A DNA stretch of 14,853 nt from DASQEH01 sp038239485 (GTDB lineage: Bacteria > Actinomycetota > Actinomycetes > Propionibacteriales > Nocardioidaceae): assembly GCA_038239485.1 (NCBI GenBank), contig JBBSET010000070.1, positions 1-14,853 on the forward strand, written 5' to 3'. Every line of letters begins with the position of its first letter. Position 1 is the first letter of the stretch. This document shows, piece by piece, positions 1-6,882 of this stretch. Under the pieces are notes generated by a model, which saw nothing but the letters and a program-made list of their open reading frames with translations, was not told the origin of the DNA and searched no databases. Made by a program: the position numbers and the translations under genes.

Positions 1-40
1 ACGCCCAAACCGGATATTCAGTGTTCTACGGCCTGCAGTG

Positions 41-55
41 GTCCCGGTGCGGGAC
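41..55. repeat. short perfect inverted repeat upstream of the proline-rich membrane protein gene
   Basis: The arms GTCCCG (41-46) and CGGGAC (50-55) are perfect complements around a 3-base loop. The repeat lies about 70 bases before the start codon at 124. It could be a regulator binding site or the terminator of a gene outside the window; nothing else in positions 1-123 is recognisable, and no convincing promoter was found there. Confidence 0.3.
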
Positions 56-123
56 GATGAGGCTCGTCGAGGCGCTCTGAAGGTGGCACCTCTGTCCGTC
101 CGTGTCGATCTTCAGGAGACAGC

Positions 124-933
124 ATGTCCGACTCAACACCCCCACCACCTCCACCCGACCCTGAGCCGCTGGACCCGACCGCGCCCCAGCCAGGGTTGGG
201 CGGCCCGCCGCCGCCCTACACCGGGCCTCCGCCCGGGGCCTCGCCGTCGACTGACGCCTCGCCTCCGCCACCGGGGTACTCGGCGCCGCCTCCCGGAGCT
301 GGCACACCTCCGCCTCCGCCGGGGTACTCGGCTCCGCCCCCACCGGGGTATTCGGCGCCGCCTCCCGGAGCTGGCACACCCCCGCCTCCGCCGGGGTATT
401 CGGCGCCGCCGCCTGGATACTCCGCTACCCCGCCGCCTCAGTACTCGGCTCCGCCTCCGTCCGGGGGCGGCGTGTCGTCGATGAGCGGTGATCAGGTCAA
501 GACGGCGTTCCAGAGCGCGAACCCGCTGGACCTCGGCATCATCGGCGCCGGCGTCCTGGTGTTCATCTTCTCCCTCTTCCCTTACTACACCGCCAGCTTC
601 GCCGGGATCCACGCGTCGGCCAGCGTCTGGCATGGGTTCTTCGGGTGGTTCGGGGTGCTGCTCGCCTTGGCTGCGGCAGCGCTCGTGGCGGTGCACCTGC
701 TCAAGATCGCCCTCCCCGTGCCAACTCGGCTCGCGGTGCTCGGGCTGTTCGGGGTGGCGACGCTCTGCACGCTGCTGGCGCTGTTCATCGTGCCGGGCAA
801 GGGTGACTGCCAGGGTGTCGCGCTCTGTGAGAACGCCGTCAACTACGGCCACGGCTTCGGTTACTGGGCGACGTTGCTCTTCATGCTGGGCGGCTTGGGG
901 CTCAGCTACGTACGCAAGGACGCCACCGACTGA
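124..933 (+). CDS. proline-rich repeat membrane protein with four predicted transmembrane helices
   Basis: I do not recognise this 269-residue protein as a named family. Residues 1 to about 118 are almost entirely Pro, Gly, Ser, Ala and Tyr, built from repeated PPPGYSAPPP and GAGTPPPPPGYS units. From about residue 138 four hydrophobic helices follow (roughly 138-157, 171-192, 203-224 and 247-263), ending in a short charged tail. There is no cleavable signal peptide, so the proline-rich part is probably a cytoplasmic N-terminal tail of an integral membrane protein. The ATG at 124 has a good AGGAG at 114-118, five bases upstream. An internal ATG at 481 (residue 120) would give only the membrane part, but the upstream frame is intact and repeat-structured, so the long form is preferred. 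The gene lies just upstream of nuoA in the same direction, but a hairpin and a promoter-like site separate them. A role in the complex is not shown by the sequence. Confidence 0.85.
   Translation: MSDSTPPPPPPDPEPLDPTAPQPGLGGPPPPYTGPPPGASPSTDASPPPPGYSAPPPGAGTPPPPPGYSAPPPPGYSAPPPGAGTPPPPPGYSAPPPGYSATPPPQYSAPPPSGGGVSSMSGDQVKTAFQSANPLDLGIIGAGVLVFIFSLFPYYTASFAGIHASASVWHGFFGWFGVLLALAAAALVAVHLLKIALPVPTRLAVLGLFGVATLCTLLALFIVPGKGDCQGVALCENAVNYGHGFGYWATLLFMLGGLGLSYVRKDATD
277..410 (+). repeat. in-frame tandem repeat with 72-base period coding PPPGYSAPPPGAGTPPP units
   Basis: A block of about 56 bases starting at 277 recurs at 349, 72 bases (24 codons) later, with only a few third-position differences. 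Each copy contains GGCGCCGCCTCCCGGAGCTG and encodes Gly-Tyr-Ser-Ala-Pro-Pro-Pro-Gly-Ala-Gly-Thr followed by prolines. Shorter GGGTACTCGGC-like subrepeats lie between and after them. Near-identity at the DNA level points to recent slippage or unequal exchange. Confidence 0.8.
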
Positions 934-970
934 CCGGTCCGAAGGCACCCTCGGCGCAGGATGCACTGGT

Positions 971-997
971 GGCCCCGCGACACACAGTCACGGGGCC
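971..997. terminator. hairpin between the proline-rich membrane gene and nuoA, terminator-like
   Basis: The arms GGCCCCG (971-977) and CGGGGCC (991-997) pair perfectly over seven bases with a 13-base loop. There is no T-tract, as is common for actinobacterial hairpin terminators. It lies 37 bases past the stop of the upstream gene and overlaps the spacer of the proposed nuoA promoter, so a role as terminator and as operator cannot be separated. Confidence 0.4.
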
Positions 998-1005
998 GCT
1001 AGTTT
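977..1005 (+). promoter_or_regulatory. candidate promoter of the nuo operon, giving a leaderless nuoA mRNA
   Basis: A TAGTTT -10 box (1000-1005) ends six bases before the nuoA ATG at 1012. GCGACA (977-982), which matches four of six bases of TTGACA, lies 17 bases further upstream. No Shine-Dalgarno precedes nuoA. A TAnnnT box at this distance is the usual arrangement for leaderless transcripts in actinobacteria, with transcription beginning at or next to the A of the ATG. Confidence 0.6.
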
Positions 1006-1011
1006 GATCCC

Positions 1012-1389
1012 ATGAGCGACAGCTACTCGGCCTACCTCGTCTCCTATCTGCCGCTGCTCGCCATCATCGTCCTGGGCAGCCTGCTGGTCTCCTCCATGCT
1101 GCTCGGCAACGTGCTGCTGCGTCCCACGAGGCCGTCCCGGCAGAAGTCGCTCACGTACGAGTGCGGCGTCGACCCGGTGGGATCGGGCTGGGCGCAGGTG
1201 CACGTGCGCTACTACGTCTTCGCCTACTTGTATGTCGTCTTCGCCGTCGACGCCGTGTTCCTCTTCCCGTGGGCCTCGGTGTATGCCTCACTCGGCTGGG
1301 TGAGCGCGGGGGAGATGGGCGTGTTCATCGCCGTGGTCGCCGTCGGCCTGGCCTACGCCTGGCGCAAGGGCGTCCTGGCATGGACCTGA
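1012..1389 (+). CDS. nuoA: NADH-quinone oxidoreductase-like subunit A
   Basis: NuoA is a small three-helix membrane subunit at the junction of the hydrophilic and membrane arms of complex I, next to the quinone channel. This 125-residue protein has hydrophobic helices near residues 11-33, 66-88 and 100-117. The loop motif TYECGVDP carries the family's conserved Cys (C51) in the switch loop, and RYYVFAYLYVVF followed by VFLFPWA matches the second helix. The acidic signature of that helix, FDVE in most NuoA proteins, reads FAVD here (A78, D80), so one conserved acid is lost and the other is shortened. The gene opens the cluster, probably on a leaderless transcript, and its 3' end overlaps nuoB by ten bases. 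Family assignment is secure; the effect of the altered motif is unknown. Confidence 0.95.
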   Translation: MSDSYSAYLVSYLPLLAIIVLGSLLVSSMLLGNVLLRPTRPSRQKSLTYECGVDPVGSGWAQVHVRYYVFAYLYVVFAVDAVFLFPWASVYASLGWVSAGEMGVFIAVVAVGLAYAWRKGVLAWT

Positions 1390-1994
1390 GCGAGCCCGCC
1401 AACCATGCCGTCGACCTGCCGATGCCACGGCCCCGGTCACAGGTAGGCGCGCTGCAGCGCCTCGCGCCGGAGCCGGCCCGGTATGTCCTCAACTGGGGCC
1501 GGAAGTACTCCCTGTGGGTGTTCAACTTCGGTCTGGCCTGCTGCGCCATCGAGTTCATCGCCACCTCGATGGCTCGCCACGACTTCATCAGGCTGGGCGT
1601 CATCCCGTTTGCGCCAGGCCCGCGCCAGGCGGACCTGATGGTCGTGTCGGGCACGGTCACCGACAAGATGGCGCCCGCGATACAGCGTCTCTACGAGCAG
1701 ATGCCCGACCCGAAGTACGTCATCTCGTTCGGCTCCTGCGCCAACTCCGGCGGTCCCTACTGGGACTCCTACTGCGTCACGAAGGGCGTCGACCAGATCA
1801 TCCCCGTCGATGTGTACGTCCCCGGCTGCCCCCCTCGCCCCGAGGCGTTGCTCCAGGGGATCGTCAAGCTCCAGTCGAAGATCGCCGGGGAGTCGCTGGC
1901 CGAGCGCTACGCCTCCCCGCCGACGGTCGGTGGACGCTCGCTGGTGGCACGGCTGACCCGACCGTTGCTTGGCCCCGGCGGGTCCGACCGATGA
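1380..1994 (+). CDS. nuoB: NADH-quinone oxidoreductase-like subunit B, N2 cluster subunit
   Basis: NuoB carries the terminal [4Fe-4S] cluster N2, which hands electrons to quinone at the NuoB/NuoD interface. The 204-residue product has all four ligands: the tandem C54-C55 in GLACCAIEF, C120 in GSCANSGG and C150 in PGCPPRPEAL. The core from VLNWGRKYS to KLQSKIAGE is typical of the family, with a short extra N-terminus rich in Pro and a basic C-terminal tail. The ATG at 1380 overlaps the end of nuoA and has AAGGG upstream at about 1366-1370. The stop overlaps the start of nuoC as ATGA. Intact cluster ligands argue that the protein is still under selection, although its structural partner NuoD is not encoded next to it. 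Confidence 0.97.
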   Translation: MDLSEPANHAVDLPMPRPRSQVGALQRLAPEPARYVLNWGRKYSLWVFNFGLACCAIEFIATSMARHDFIRLGVIPFAPGPRQADLMVVSGTVTDKMAPAIQRLYEQMPDPKYVISFGSCANSGGPYWDSYCVTKGVDQIIPVDVYVPGCPPRPEALLQGIVKLQSKIAGESLAERYASPPTVGGRSLVARLTRPLLGPGGSDR

Positions 1995-2566
1995 CCTGGC
2001 TGGAGGAGGTCGCCGCTGCCTATGACACCCCTCCCGACCTGGGCTTCGGGCCGCCGACAGTCGTCGTCGAGCGGGACGACTGGTTGGACGCCCTGCGAAC
2101 GGCCCAAAGCTCTCTCGGCTGTGGCTTCTTCGACTTCCTCACCGCCGTCGACGAGCTGGACGACGGATTCTCGGTCGTGGCGCACGTCGCCAGGCCCTCG
2201 GTCGGCGCGGTGGACTCGCTGCTGGTTCGTACCCAGGTGCCACGCGAGAAGCCGTCCGTCGCGTGTGTCTGCCCGCTCTACGCCGGCGCCGGGTGGCACG
2301 AGCGGGAGACCCACGAGATGTTCGGGGTCGACTTCCACGGCCACGACTCGCTCGAGCCGCTGCTGCTTCCGGAGGGATTCGCGGGCAACCCTTTGCGAAA
2401 GGATTTCGTCCTTGTGTCACGGGTCGCAAAATCGTGGCCCGGCGCCAAAGAGCCCGGGGAGTCCGAAGGGGAGGCATCGCCGAGCAGGCGGCGGACGAGG
2501 CCCCCAGGCGTACCTGACCCCGACCAGTGGGGACCGGGGGGCGCGACCGGGAGGGGTAAACCATGA
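1991..2566 (+). CDS. nuoC: NADH-quinone oxidoreductase-like subunit C (30 kDa)
   Basis: NuoC is a peripheral-arm subunit that packs against NuoD. The 191-residue product contains the diagnostic region ERETHEMFGVDFHGH, then PLLLPEGFAGNPLRKDF, close to the family's ERExxDxFG and PLRKD signatures. After residue 142 comes a polar, arginine- and proline-rich tail (WPGAKEPGESEGE, then RRRTRPPGVPDP) that is not part of the NuoC fold. The ATG at 1991 overlaps the nuoB stop in an ATGA coupling. The gene is not fused to nuoD, and no nuoD follows. Its own stop codon overlaps another ATG at 2563 that has a strong Shine-Dalgarno but an ORF of only ten codons. Confidence 0.95.
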   Translation: MTWLEEVAAAYDTPPDLGFGPPTVVVERDDWLDALRTAQSSLGCGFFDFLTAVDELDDGFSVVAHVARPSVGAVDSLLVRTQVPREKPSVACVCPLYAGAGWHERETHEMFGVDFHGHDSLEPLLLPEGFAGNPLRKDFVLVSRVAKSWPGAKEPGESEGEASPSRRRTRPPGVPDPDQWGPGGATGRGKP

Positions 2567-2595
2567 CATCAAGGTCGGCCAGCTCGTCGCCCTGA
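2549..2595 (+). other. orphan translation start at the missing nuoD position, ten-codon ORF
   Basis: GGGAGGGG (2549-2556) is followed by six bases and an ATG at 2563 that overlaps the nuoC stop as ATGA, the same coupling used through the rest of the operon. The frame encodes only MTSRSASSSP before TGA at 2593-2595. The position is exactly where nuoD normally begins in nuoABCDH order. Either this is the residual start of a deleted nuoD, or it is a short leader peptide in front of the hairpin at 2624-2648. The second reading is weaker, because nothing is known that would use it. Confidence 0.5.
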
Positions 2596-2623
2596 GTCGA
2601 CATCGACTGCGACGGTACCCGTG

Positions 2624-2648
2624 AGGCGTCGGTCGCGAACCGACGCTT
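2624..2648. terminator. perfect hairpin in the nuoC-nuoH gap, terminator- or attenuator-like
   Basis: The arms GCGTCGGT (2626-2633) and ACCGACGC (2639-2646) pair perfectly around the loop CGCGA. A G-T and an A-T pair extend the stem to ten. No T-run follows, as is common for actinobacterial hairpins. It stands 58 bases after the nuoC stop and just before a -10-like TAGGGT, so it may separate nuoABC from nuoHIJKLMN. Confidence 0.5.
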
Positions 2649-2654
2649 GATCGC

Positions 2655-2660
2655 TAGGGT
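2655..2660 (+). promoter_or_regulatory. candidate internal promoter -10 box for nuoH-N
   Basis: TAGGGT at 2655-2660 is the same hexamer as the -10 boxes before the DinB-like and GNAT genes in this window. Initiation about seven bases downstream would leave a leader of roughly 38 bases before the GTG of nuoH, which has AGGGTAGG at 2691-2698 as its ribosome site. I see no convincing -35 box; the upstream region is occupied by the hairpin. Confidence 0.35.
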
Positions 2661-2704
2661 GTGGAGCGGCGAAGGGTGCGGCACTCGGCGAGGGTAGGCG
2701 GCTC

Positions 2705-3664
2705 GTGATCGACTGGTGGGACCTGGCTTTGCGGATGGTCGTGGTGCTGGTCGCCTTCCTGGTCCTGCCGCTCCTGGTCGGGCAGACCGAGCACAAGGCG
2801 ATGGCGCACATGCAGTCGCGCGTCGGGCCGATGTATGCCGGCGGGTTCCACGGATGGGCCCAGCTCGTCGCGGACGGGGTGAAGTTCGTCCAGAAGGAGA
2901 GCATCGTACCGACGGCCGCCGACGGCCCGGTCTACCGGCTCGCGCCGGCCGTCGCGCTGCTGCCGTACCTCATCGTCTTGGTGGCGATCCCGGTCGCCCC
3001 CGGCCCCGGCGCGGCGTCCTTCTTCGACTCGAGCCTGTTCTTCGTGCTGGCCGTGATGAGTGTGGGCGTGCTCGGCTCGCTGATGGCGGGCTGGGCCAGC
3101 GCCAACAAGTTCTCCCTGCTCGGCGGCCTGCGGGTCGCGGCCCAGCTGATGTCGTACGAGCTGCCCTTCGTGCTGGCGGCCGCGTCGGCGGCGATGGCGG
3201 CGGGCACGCTGTCGCTGGCCGGCATCGCCGCGGCTTGGACGCCGTGGTGGCTGCTGTGGCAGCTGCCGGCGATGGCGGTGTTCTTCGTGGCGGGGCTGGC
3301 CGAGCTCCAGCGCCCGCCTTTCGACATGCCGGTCGCGGATGCCGAGATCATCTTCGGCCCCTACACCGAGTACACCGGCATCCGGTTCGCACTCTTCCTC
3401 CTCGCGGAGTACGCCGGCATCGTCGTGCTCTCCGCCCTGACCACGGTGCTGTTCCTCGGCGGCTGGCACGGTCCGCTGCCCCACCAGCTCGGGTGGCTCT
3501 GGACCCTTGCCAAGACCGGTGTCATCTCGTTCCTGGTCATCTGGCTCCGGGTGGCCTACCCCCGGATGCGCGAGGACCAGCTGCAGAAGCTGGCCTGGAC
3601 CGGGCTCGTACCGGTGGCCCTGGCCCAGCTGGCGCTCACGACGGTGGGGGTGTTGGCGACGTGA
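2705..3664 (+). CDS. nuoH: NADH-quinone oxidoreductase-like subunit H
   Basis: NuoH is the membrane subunit that forms most of the quinone-binding cavity and links it to the proton channels. The 319-residue product has the expected string of about eight hydrophobic helices. Conserved elements are QSRVGPMYAGG with ADGVKFVQKE after the first helix, SYELPFVLA in the middle, and ELQRPPFDMPVADAEIIFGP followed by TEYTGIRFALFLLAEY, the signature around the quinone loop. The usual NRAPFDLPEAE wording is partly altered (QRPPFDMPVAD), as in divergent complex I relatives. The GTG at 2705 is preferred because the conserved N-terminus begins there and AGG lies six bases upstream of the spacer. Unlike every other gene of the cluster it is not coupled to its predecessor. 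The stop overlaps nuoI. Confidence 0.96.
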   Translation: MIDWWDLALRMVVVLVAFLVLPLLVGQTEHKAMAHMQSRVGPMYAGGFHGWAQLVADGVKFVQKESIVPTAADGPVYRLAPAVALLPYLIVLVAIPVAPGPGAASFFDSSLFFVLAVMSVGVLGSLMAGWASANKFSLLGGLRVAAQLMSYELPFVLAAASAAMAAGTLSLAGIAAAWTPWWLLWQLPAMAVFFVAGLAELQRPPFDMPVADAEIIFGPYTEYTGIRFALFLLAEYAGIVVLSALTTVLFLGGWHGPLPHQLGWLWTLAKTGVISFLVIWLRVAYPRMREDQLQKLAWTGLVPVALAQLALTTVGVLAT

Positions 3665-4218
3665 GCGGCTTCGGGCGCGGGCTTGTCAACGGGCTCGTCG
3701 TGACGTGGCGCACCATGATGAAGCGGTCCGTGACGGCTCACTATCCCGACCAGCTTCCGGAGCTGCCGCCTCGCTCGCGAGGCGTGATCGCGCTGATGGA
3801 GGAGAACTGCACGGTCTGCATGTTGTGTGCCAGGGAGTGTCCGGCGTGGTGCATCTACATCGACTCCCACAAGGAGACGTCGCCGCCCGCGACACCGGGC
3901 GGCCGCGAGCGCAGCCACAACATGCTGGACCGCTTCGCGATCGACTTCTCGCTGTGCATGTACTGCAGCATCTGCATCGAGGTCTGTCCGTTCGACGCCC
4001 TGCACTGGTCGCCGGAGTTCGAGTACGCCGACTTCGACATTCGCGGTCTCACCCACGAGAAGGACCGCCTCCAGGAGTGGATGTGGACGGTGCCGCCGCC
4101 CCCGGCGGTGGACCCCGCGGCCGCCCCACCCAAAGAGATCGCCACCGCCGAGAAGGCCGCAGCCAGGCTCGAGGCAGCTGACCGGGTCGACGAGGAGCGC
4201 TCCGGAGGAAGCCGGTGA
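3661..4218 (+). CDS. nuoI: NADH-quinone oxidoreductase-like subunit I, 2x[4Fe-4S] ferredoxin-like
   Basis: NuoI carries clusters N6a and N6b, which pass electrons towards N2 in NuoB. The 185-residue product has two complete CxxCxxCxxxC motifs: C50, C53, C56 and C60 in ENCTVCMLCARECP, and C99, C102, C105 and C109 in LCMYCSICIEVCP. The following SPEFEYADF is also typical. A C-terminal extension from about residue 140 is rich in Pro, Ala and Glu (VPPPPAVDP, then an alanine- and glutamate-rich helix) and lies outside the fold. The GTG start overlaps the nuoH stop by four bases. With NuoE, F and G absent, NuoI is the likely entry point for electrons, for example from a ferredoxin; that is inference from other reduced complex I forms. 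Confidence 0.96.
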   Translation: MSGFGRGLVNGLVVTWRTMMKRSVTAHYPDQLPELPPRSRGVIALMEENCTVCMLCARECPAWCIYIDSHKETSPPATPGGRERSHNMLDRFAIDFSLCMYCSICIEVCPFDALHWSPEFEYADFDIRGLTHEKDRLQEWMWTVPPPPAVDPAAAPPKEIATAEKAAARLEAADRVDEERSGGSR

Positions 4219-4721
4219 CCTTCGTCGACATCCTGTTCCTGCTGCTCGGCGCGTTAGCGGTCGGGTCGGCGCTGCTGGTCGCCGTCAGCAACCACCTGGT
4301 CCACTGCGCACTGTGGCTCGTGGTCACCCTCGGCGCCCTGGCCGGCTGCTACCTGCTGCTCGCAGCAGAGTTCGTCGCCTGGGTGCAGGTGCTCGTCTAC
4401 CTCGGCGCCGTGGTCGTCCTGCTGCTCTTCGCCCTGATGCTCACGCGCGCTCCTACCGGCGCGGTCCCGGACCTGACCAGCGGCACGAGGATGCTGGCGG
4501 CGCTCACTGCCACCGTGACTGGCGCCGCGCTGGTCACCTGCTTCGTGGCCGGGTTCCACGGCTCCGATATCAATGTCCGCACTGCGGACCTCGGCCGGTC
4601 GTCCAGCCTCGGCTCCAGTCTGTTCGGTTCATGGGTGCTGCCGTTCGAGGTGCTGAGCATCGTCTTGCTCGCCGCCCTGGTCGGGGCGATCGTGCTGTCG
4701 CGCCGACCGAAGGGCGACTGA
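4215..4721 (+). CDS. nuoJ: NADH-quinone oxidoreductase-like subunit J
   Basis: NuoJ is a five-helix membrane subunit next to NuoK and NuoA whose third helix changes shape during turnover. The 168-residue product has hydrophobic helices near 2-22, 26-46, 51-72, 90-113 and 138-160. The segment HCALWLVVTLGALAGCYLLL with FVAWVQVLVYLGAVVVLLLFALML corresponds to the conserved Y/G-rich helix region of the family. The GTG at 4215 has a very good GGAGGA upstream (4204-4209) and overlaps the nuoI stop by four bases. The stop overlaps the nuoK ATG. Confidence 0.93.
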   Translation: MTFVDILFLLLGALAVGSALLVAVSNHLVHCALWLVVTLGALAGCYLLLAAEFVAWVQVLVYLGAVVVLLLFALMLTRAPTGAVPDLTSGTRMLAALTATVTGAALVTCFVAGFHGSDINVRTADLGRSSSLGSSLFGSWVLPFEVLSIVLLAALVGAIVLSRRPKGD

Positions 4722-5047
4722 TGCCGATCCTCTACCCGCTGGTCGTGTCGTCGCTGCTCTTCGCCATCGGCACGTACGTCGTGATGGCTCGCCGGCACGC
4801 CGTGCTGGTCCTCATGGGCGTCGAGCTGATGCTCAACGCCGTCAACCTCAACCTGGTGACCTTCGACGCCTGGTGGCACGACCGGCTCGACTCCGGCCAG
4901 GTGCTCGCGCTGTTCACGATCGCGATCGCGGCCGCCGAGATCGGCCTCGGGCTGGCGATCGTCCTGGTGGTCTTCAGGTCGCACTCGCACATCAACGTCG
5001 ACGAGCTGCGTGAGCTCGCCGACCGCGACGAGGCACCCATCCGATGA
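4721..5047 (+). CDS. nuoK: NADH-quinone oxidoreductase-like subunit K
   Basis: NuoK is a three-helix, MrpC-like subunit that carries part of the central proton-transfer path. The 108-residue product keeps both key membrane glutamates, E35 in MGVELMLNAVNLNLV and E73 in IAIAAAEIGLGLA. The C-terminal tail (HINVDELRELAD) is also usual for the family. The ATG overlaps the nuoJ stop by one base (TGATG), and the stop overlaps the nuoL ATG as ATGA. Intact acids show that the membrane arm is not degenerate here. Confidence 0.96.
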   Translation: MPILYPLVVSSLLFAIGTYVVMARRHAVLVLMGVELMLNAVNLNLVTFDAWWHDRLDSGQVLALFTIAIAAAEIGLGLAIVLVVFRSHSHINVDELRELADRDEAPIR

Positions 5048-6882
5048 CGGCCCTGCTGGTCGTCATCCTGCCGCTGCTCGGGGCGGTCGCCGCACTCGCC
5101 ATCGGCCACCGGGTCGACTGGGCGGCGCCGCTGGCCGGGGTGGTCTCCTGCGGCGCGGCATGGCTCTGCTCGCTGGCGGTCGCCATCGGCCACGTCGGCC
5201 ACGCCGCAGCGAGCGTCCTCGGCCCTTACGAGATCCGCACCGGCGGCATCCCGCTGCAGGCCAGCCTCTACGTCGACCAGCTGAGTGCCTCGATGCTGGT
5301 GCTGGCCACCACCGTGGCCACCCTGGTGCAGATCTACTCCGTCGCCTATCTCCGCGGCGACCCGCGCTATCCGTCGTACGCCGCCCTCGTCTGCCTCTTC
5401 ACCGCCGCGATGGCGCTCGTGGTGACCGCCGACGACCTGTTCGTGCTGCTCGTCGGGTGGGAGGTGATGGGGGCCTGCTCGTACTTCCTGATCAGCCACC
5501 ACTGGGAGCTACCGGAAGCCAGAGCCGGCGCCGTGAAGGCGTTCCTGATGACCCGGCTGGGCGATGTCGGGCTGCTTTTCGGCATCTTCGTTGTCGGCCA
5601 GGCGGCCGGTACCTACCGGATCAGCGGGATCGTCGAAGCGGTAGGCGCCGGCCGGATCAGCAGCGGACAGGCCACGGCGGCCACCCTGCTGCTGCTCTGC
5701 GGCGTGGTCGGCAAGTCGGCGCAGTTCCCACTGCACTCCTGGCTCCCCGATGCCATGCCCGGCCCGACGCCGATCAGCGCACTCATCCATGCGGCCACCA
5801 TGGTCGCCGCCGGAGTCTTCCTGGTCGCGCGCCTCCTGCCGCTCTTCGAGCTGTCCAGTGTCACGATGACGCTGCTCGCGGTCATCGCGACGGTGACGAT
5901 GCTGGGCAGTGCGCTGATGGCGTGCGTCGCCCCCGACCTGAAGCGGGTGCTGGCGTGGTCGACGGTCAGCCAGCTGTCCTATATGTTCGCCGCGCTGTCG
6001 ATCGGCGGGTACACCGCAGGCGTTCTGCATCTGCTCTCGCACGGCGCGTTCAAGGCACTGCTCTTCCTGGCGGCCGGCTCGGTCATCCACGCCGTAGGCA
6101 CCCAGCGGCTGGACTCGATGGGGGGCCTGCGGTCGAGCATGCCGGTCACATTCGTGACGATGACCATCGGGTTCGCCGCGCTGGCGGGTCTGCCGCCGTT
6201 CGTCGGGTTCTTCTCGAAGGACGCCATCCTCGGTGAGGCCGCCGATACCGCCTTCCACGGACAACAGGGCGTCCGGCCCTGGCTGGTCCTCGTGGTCGGC
6301 CTGGTCGTCGCCGCTCTCACGGCTGGGTACTCGACCCGCGCCTGGCTGCTCATCTTCTTCGGCCGGCGCCATGCCGCTGCCGGCGCGGTGGAGCCGCACG
6401 AGCCGGGCTGGCTGATACTGGGCCCGCTGGTGTTCTTGGCGACGATCTCGACGGTGGGTGGCGCTGCCGTCGTCGCGCCCGGCTTCCTCGGCGTCCAGGC
6501 AGACCCATGGCATCTGGCGATGATGGTCGTGAGCGGGCTCGTCGTCGTGAGCGCCACCGCCTTCACCGCCTCGGAGTGGTGGCGGCTCGACGGCCGCGAC
6601 CCGGCCCGCCTGCTCGGCAGGCTGCGCCCGGCACTGGAGGGCGAGCTCGGCTTCGACCGAGGCGTGCTCGCCACCGTGGTACGGCCCGTCGGCTTCCTCT
6701 CGGCGACGGTCGTCACCAACGAGTCGCGCATCATCGAGCCGTACCCGAGAGGCGCTGGCTCCGGGGCGCAGTGGGCGGGCCGGCTGCTCCGGTTCCTGCA
6801 CAACGGCGACGCTCAGCGCTACGTCATCGCCGTCGTGCTCGGCGCCGTCGCCGTCGCCGTCGTGGTGGGGGTCGTGCAGTGA
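5044..6882 (+). CDS. nuoL: NADH-quinone oxidoreductase-like subunit L, antiporter-like
   Basis: NuoL is the distal antiporter-like proton pump of the membrane arm. The 612-residue product is full length and multi-spanning. It carries the helix-5 glutamate E140 in GWEVMGACSYFLISHHWE and the helix-7 lysine K224 in GKSAQFPLHSWLPDAMPGPT, then SALIHAATMVAAGVFL. DLKRVLAWSTVSQLSYM and SHGAFKALLFLAAGSVIH are also standard. The end holds the long amphipathic lateral helix and a final membrane helix (residues about 590-612). The ATG overlaps the nuoK stop by four bases and the stop overlaps the GTG of nuoM. No frameshift or missing key residue was seen. Confidence 0.97.
   Translation: MTALLVVILPLLGAVAALAIGHRVDWAAPLAGVVSCGAAWLCSLAVAIGHVGHAAASVLGPYEIRTGGIPLQASLYVDQLSASMLVLATTVATLVQIYSVAYLRGDPRYPSYAALVCLFTAAMALVVTADDLFVLLVGWEVMGACSYFLISHHWELPEARAGAVKAFLMTRLGDVGLLFGIFVVGQAAGTYRISGIVEAVGAGRISSGQATAATLLLLCGVVGKSAQFPLHSWLPDAMPGPTPISALIHAATMVAAGVFLVARLLPLFELSSVTMTLLAVIATVTMLGSALMACVAPDLKRVLAWSTVSQLSYMFAALSIGGYTAGVLHLLSHGAFKALLFLAAGSVIHAVGTQRLDSMGGLRSSMPVTFVTMTIGFAALAGLPPFVGFFSKDAILGEAADTAFHGQQGVRPWLVLVVGLVVAALTAGYSTRAWLLIFFGRRHAAAGAVEPHEPGWLILGPLVFLATISTVGGAAVVAPGFLGVQADPWHLAMMVVSGLVVVSATAFTASEWWRLDGRDPARLLGRLRPALEGELGFDRGVLATVVRPVGFLSATVVTNESRIIEPYPRGAGSGAQWAGRLLRFLHNGDAQRYVIAVVLGAVAVAVVVGVVQ

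Noticed and set aside
124..477. CRISPR-like repeats in the proline-rich region
   Set aside because: The repeats are in-frame coding units with a codon-multiple period and no unique spacers.
2567..2704. Search for residual nuoD sequence in the nuoC-nuoH gap
   Set aside because: Apart from the start codon and ribosome site, no NuoD motif was recognised in any frame, so it was not called a pseudogene.
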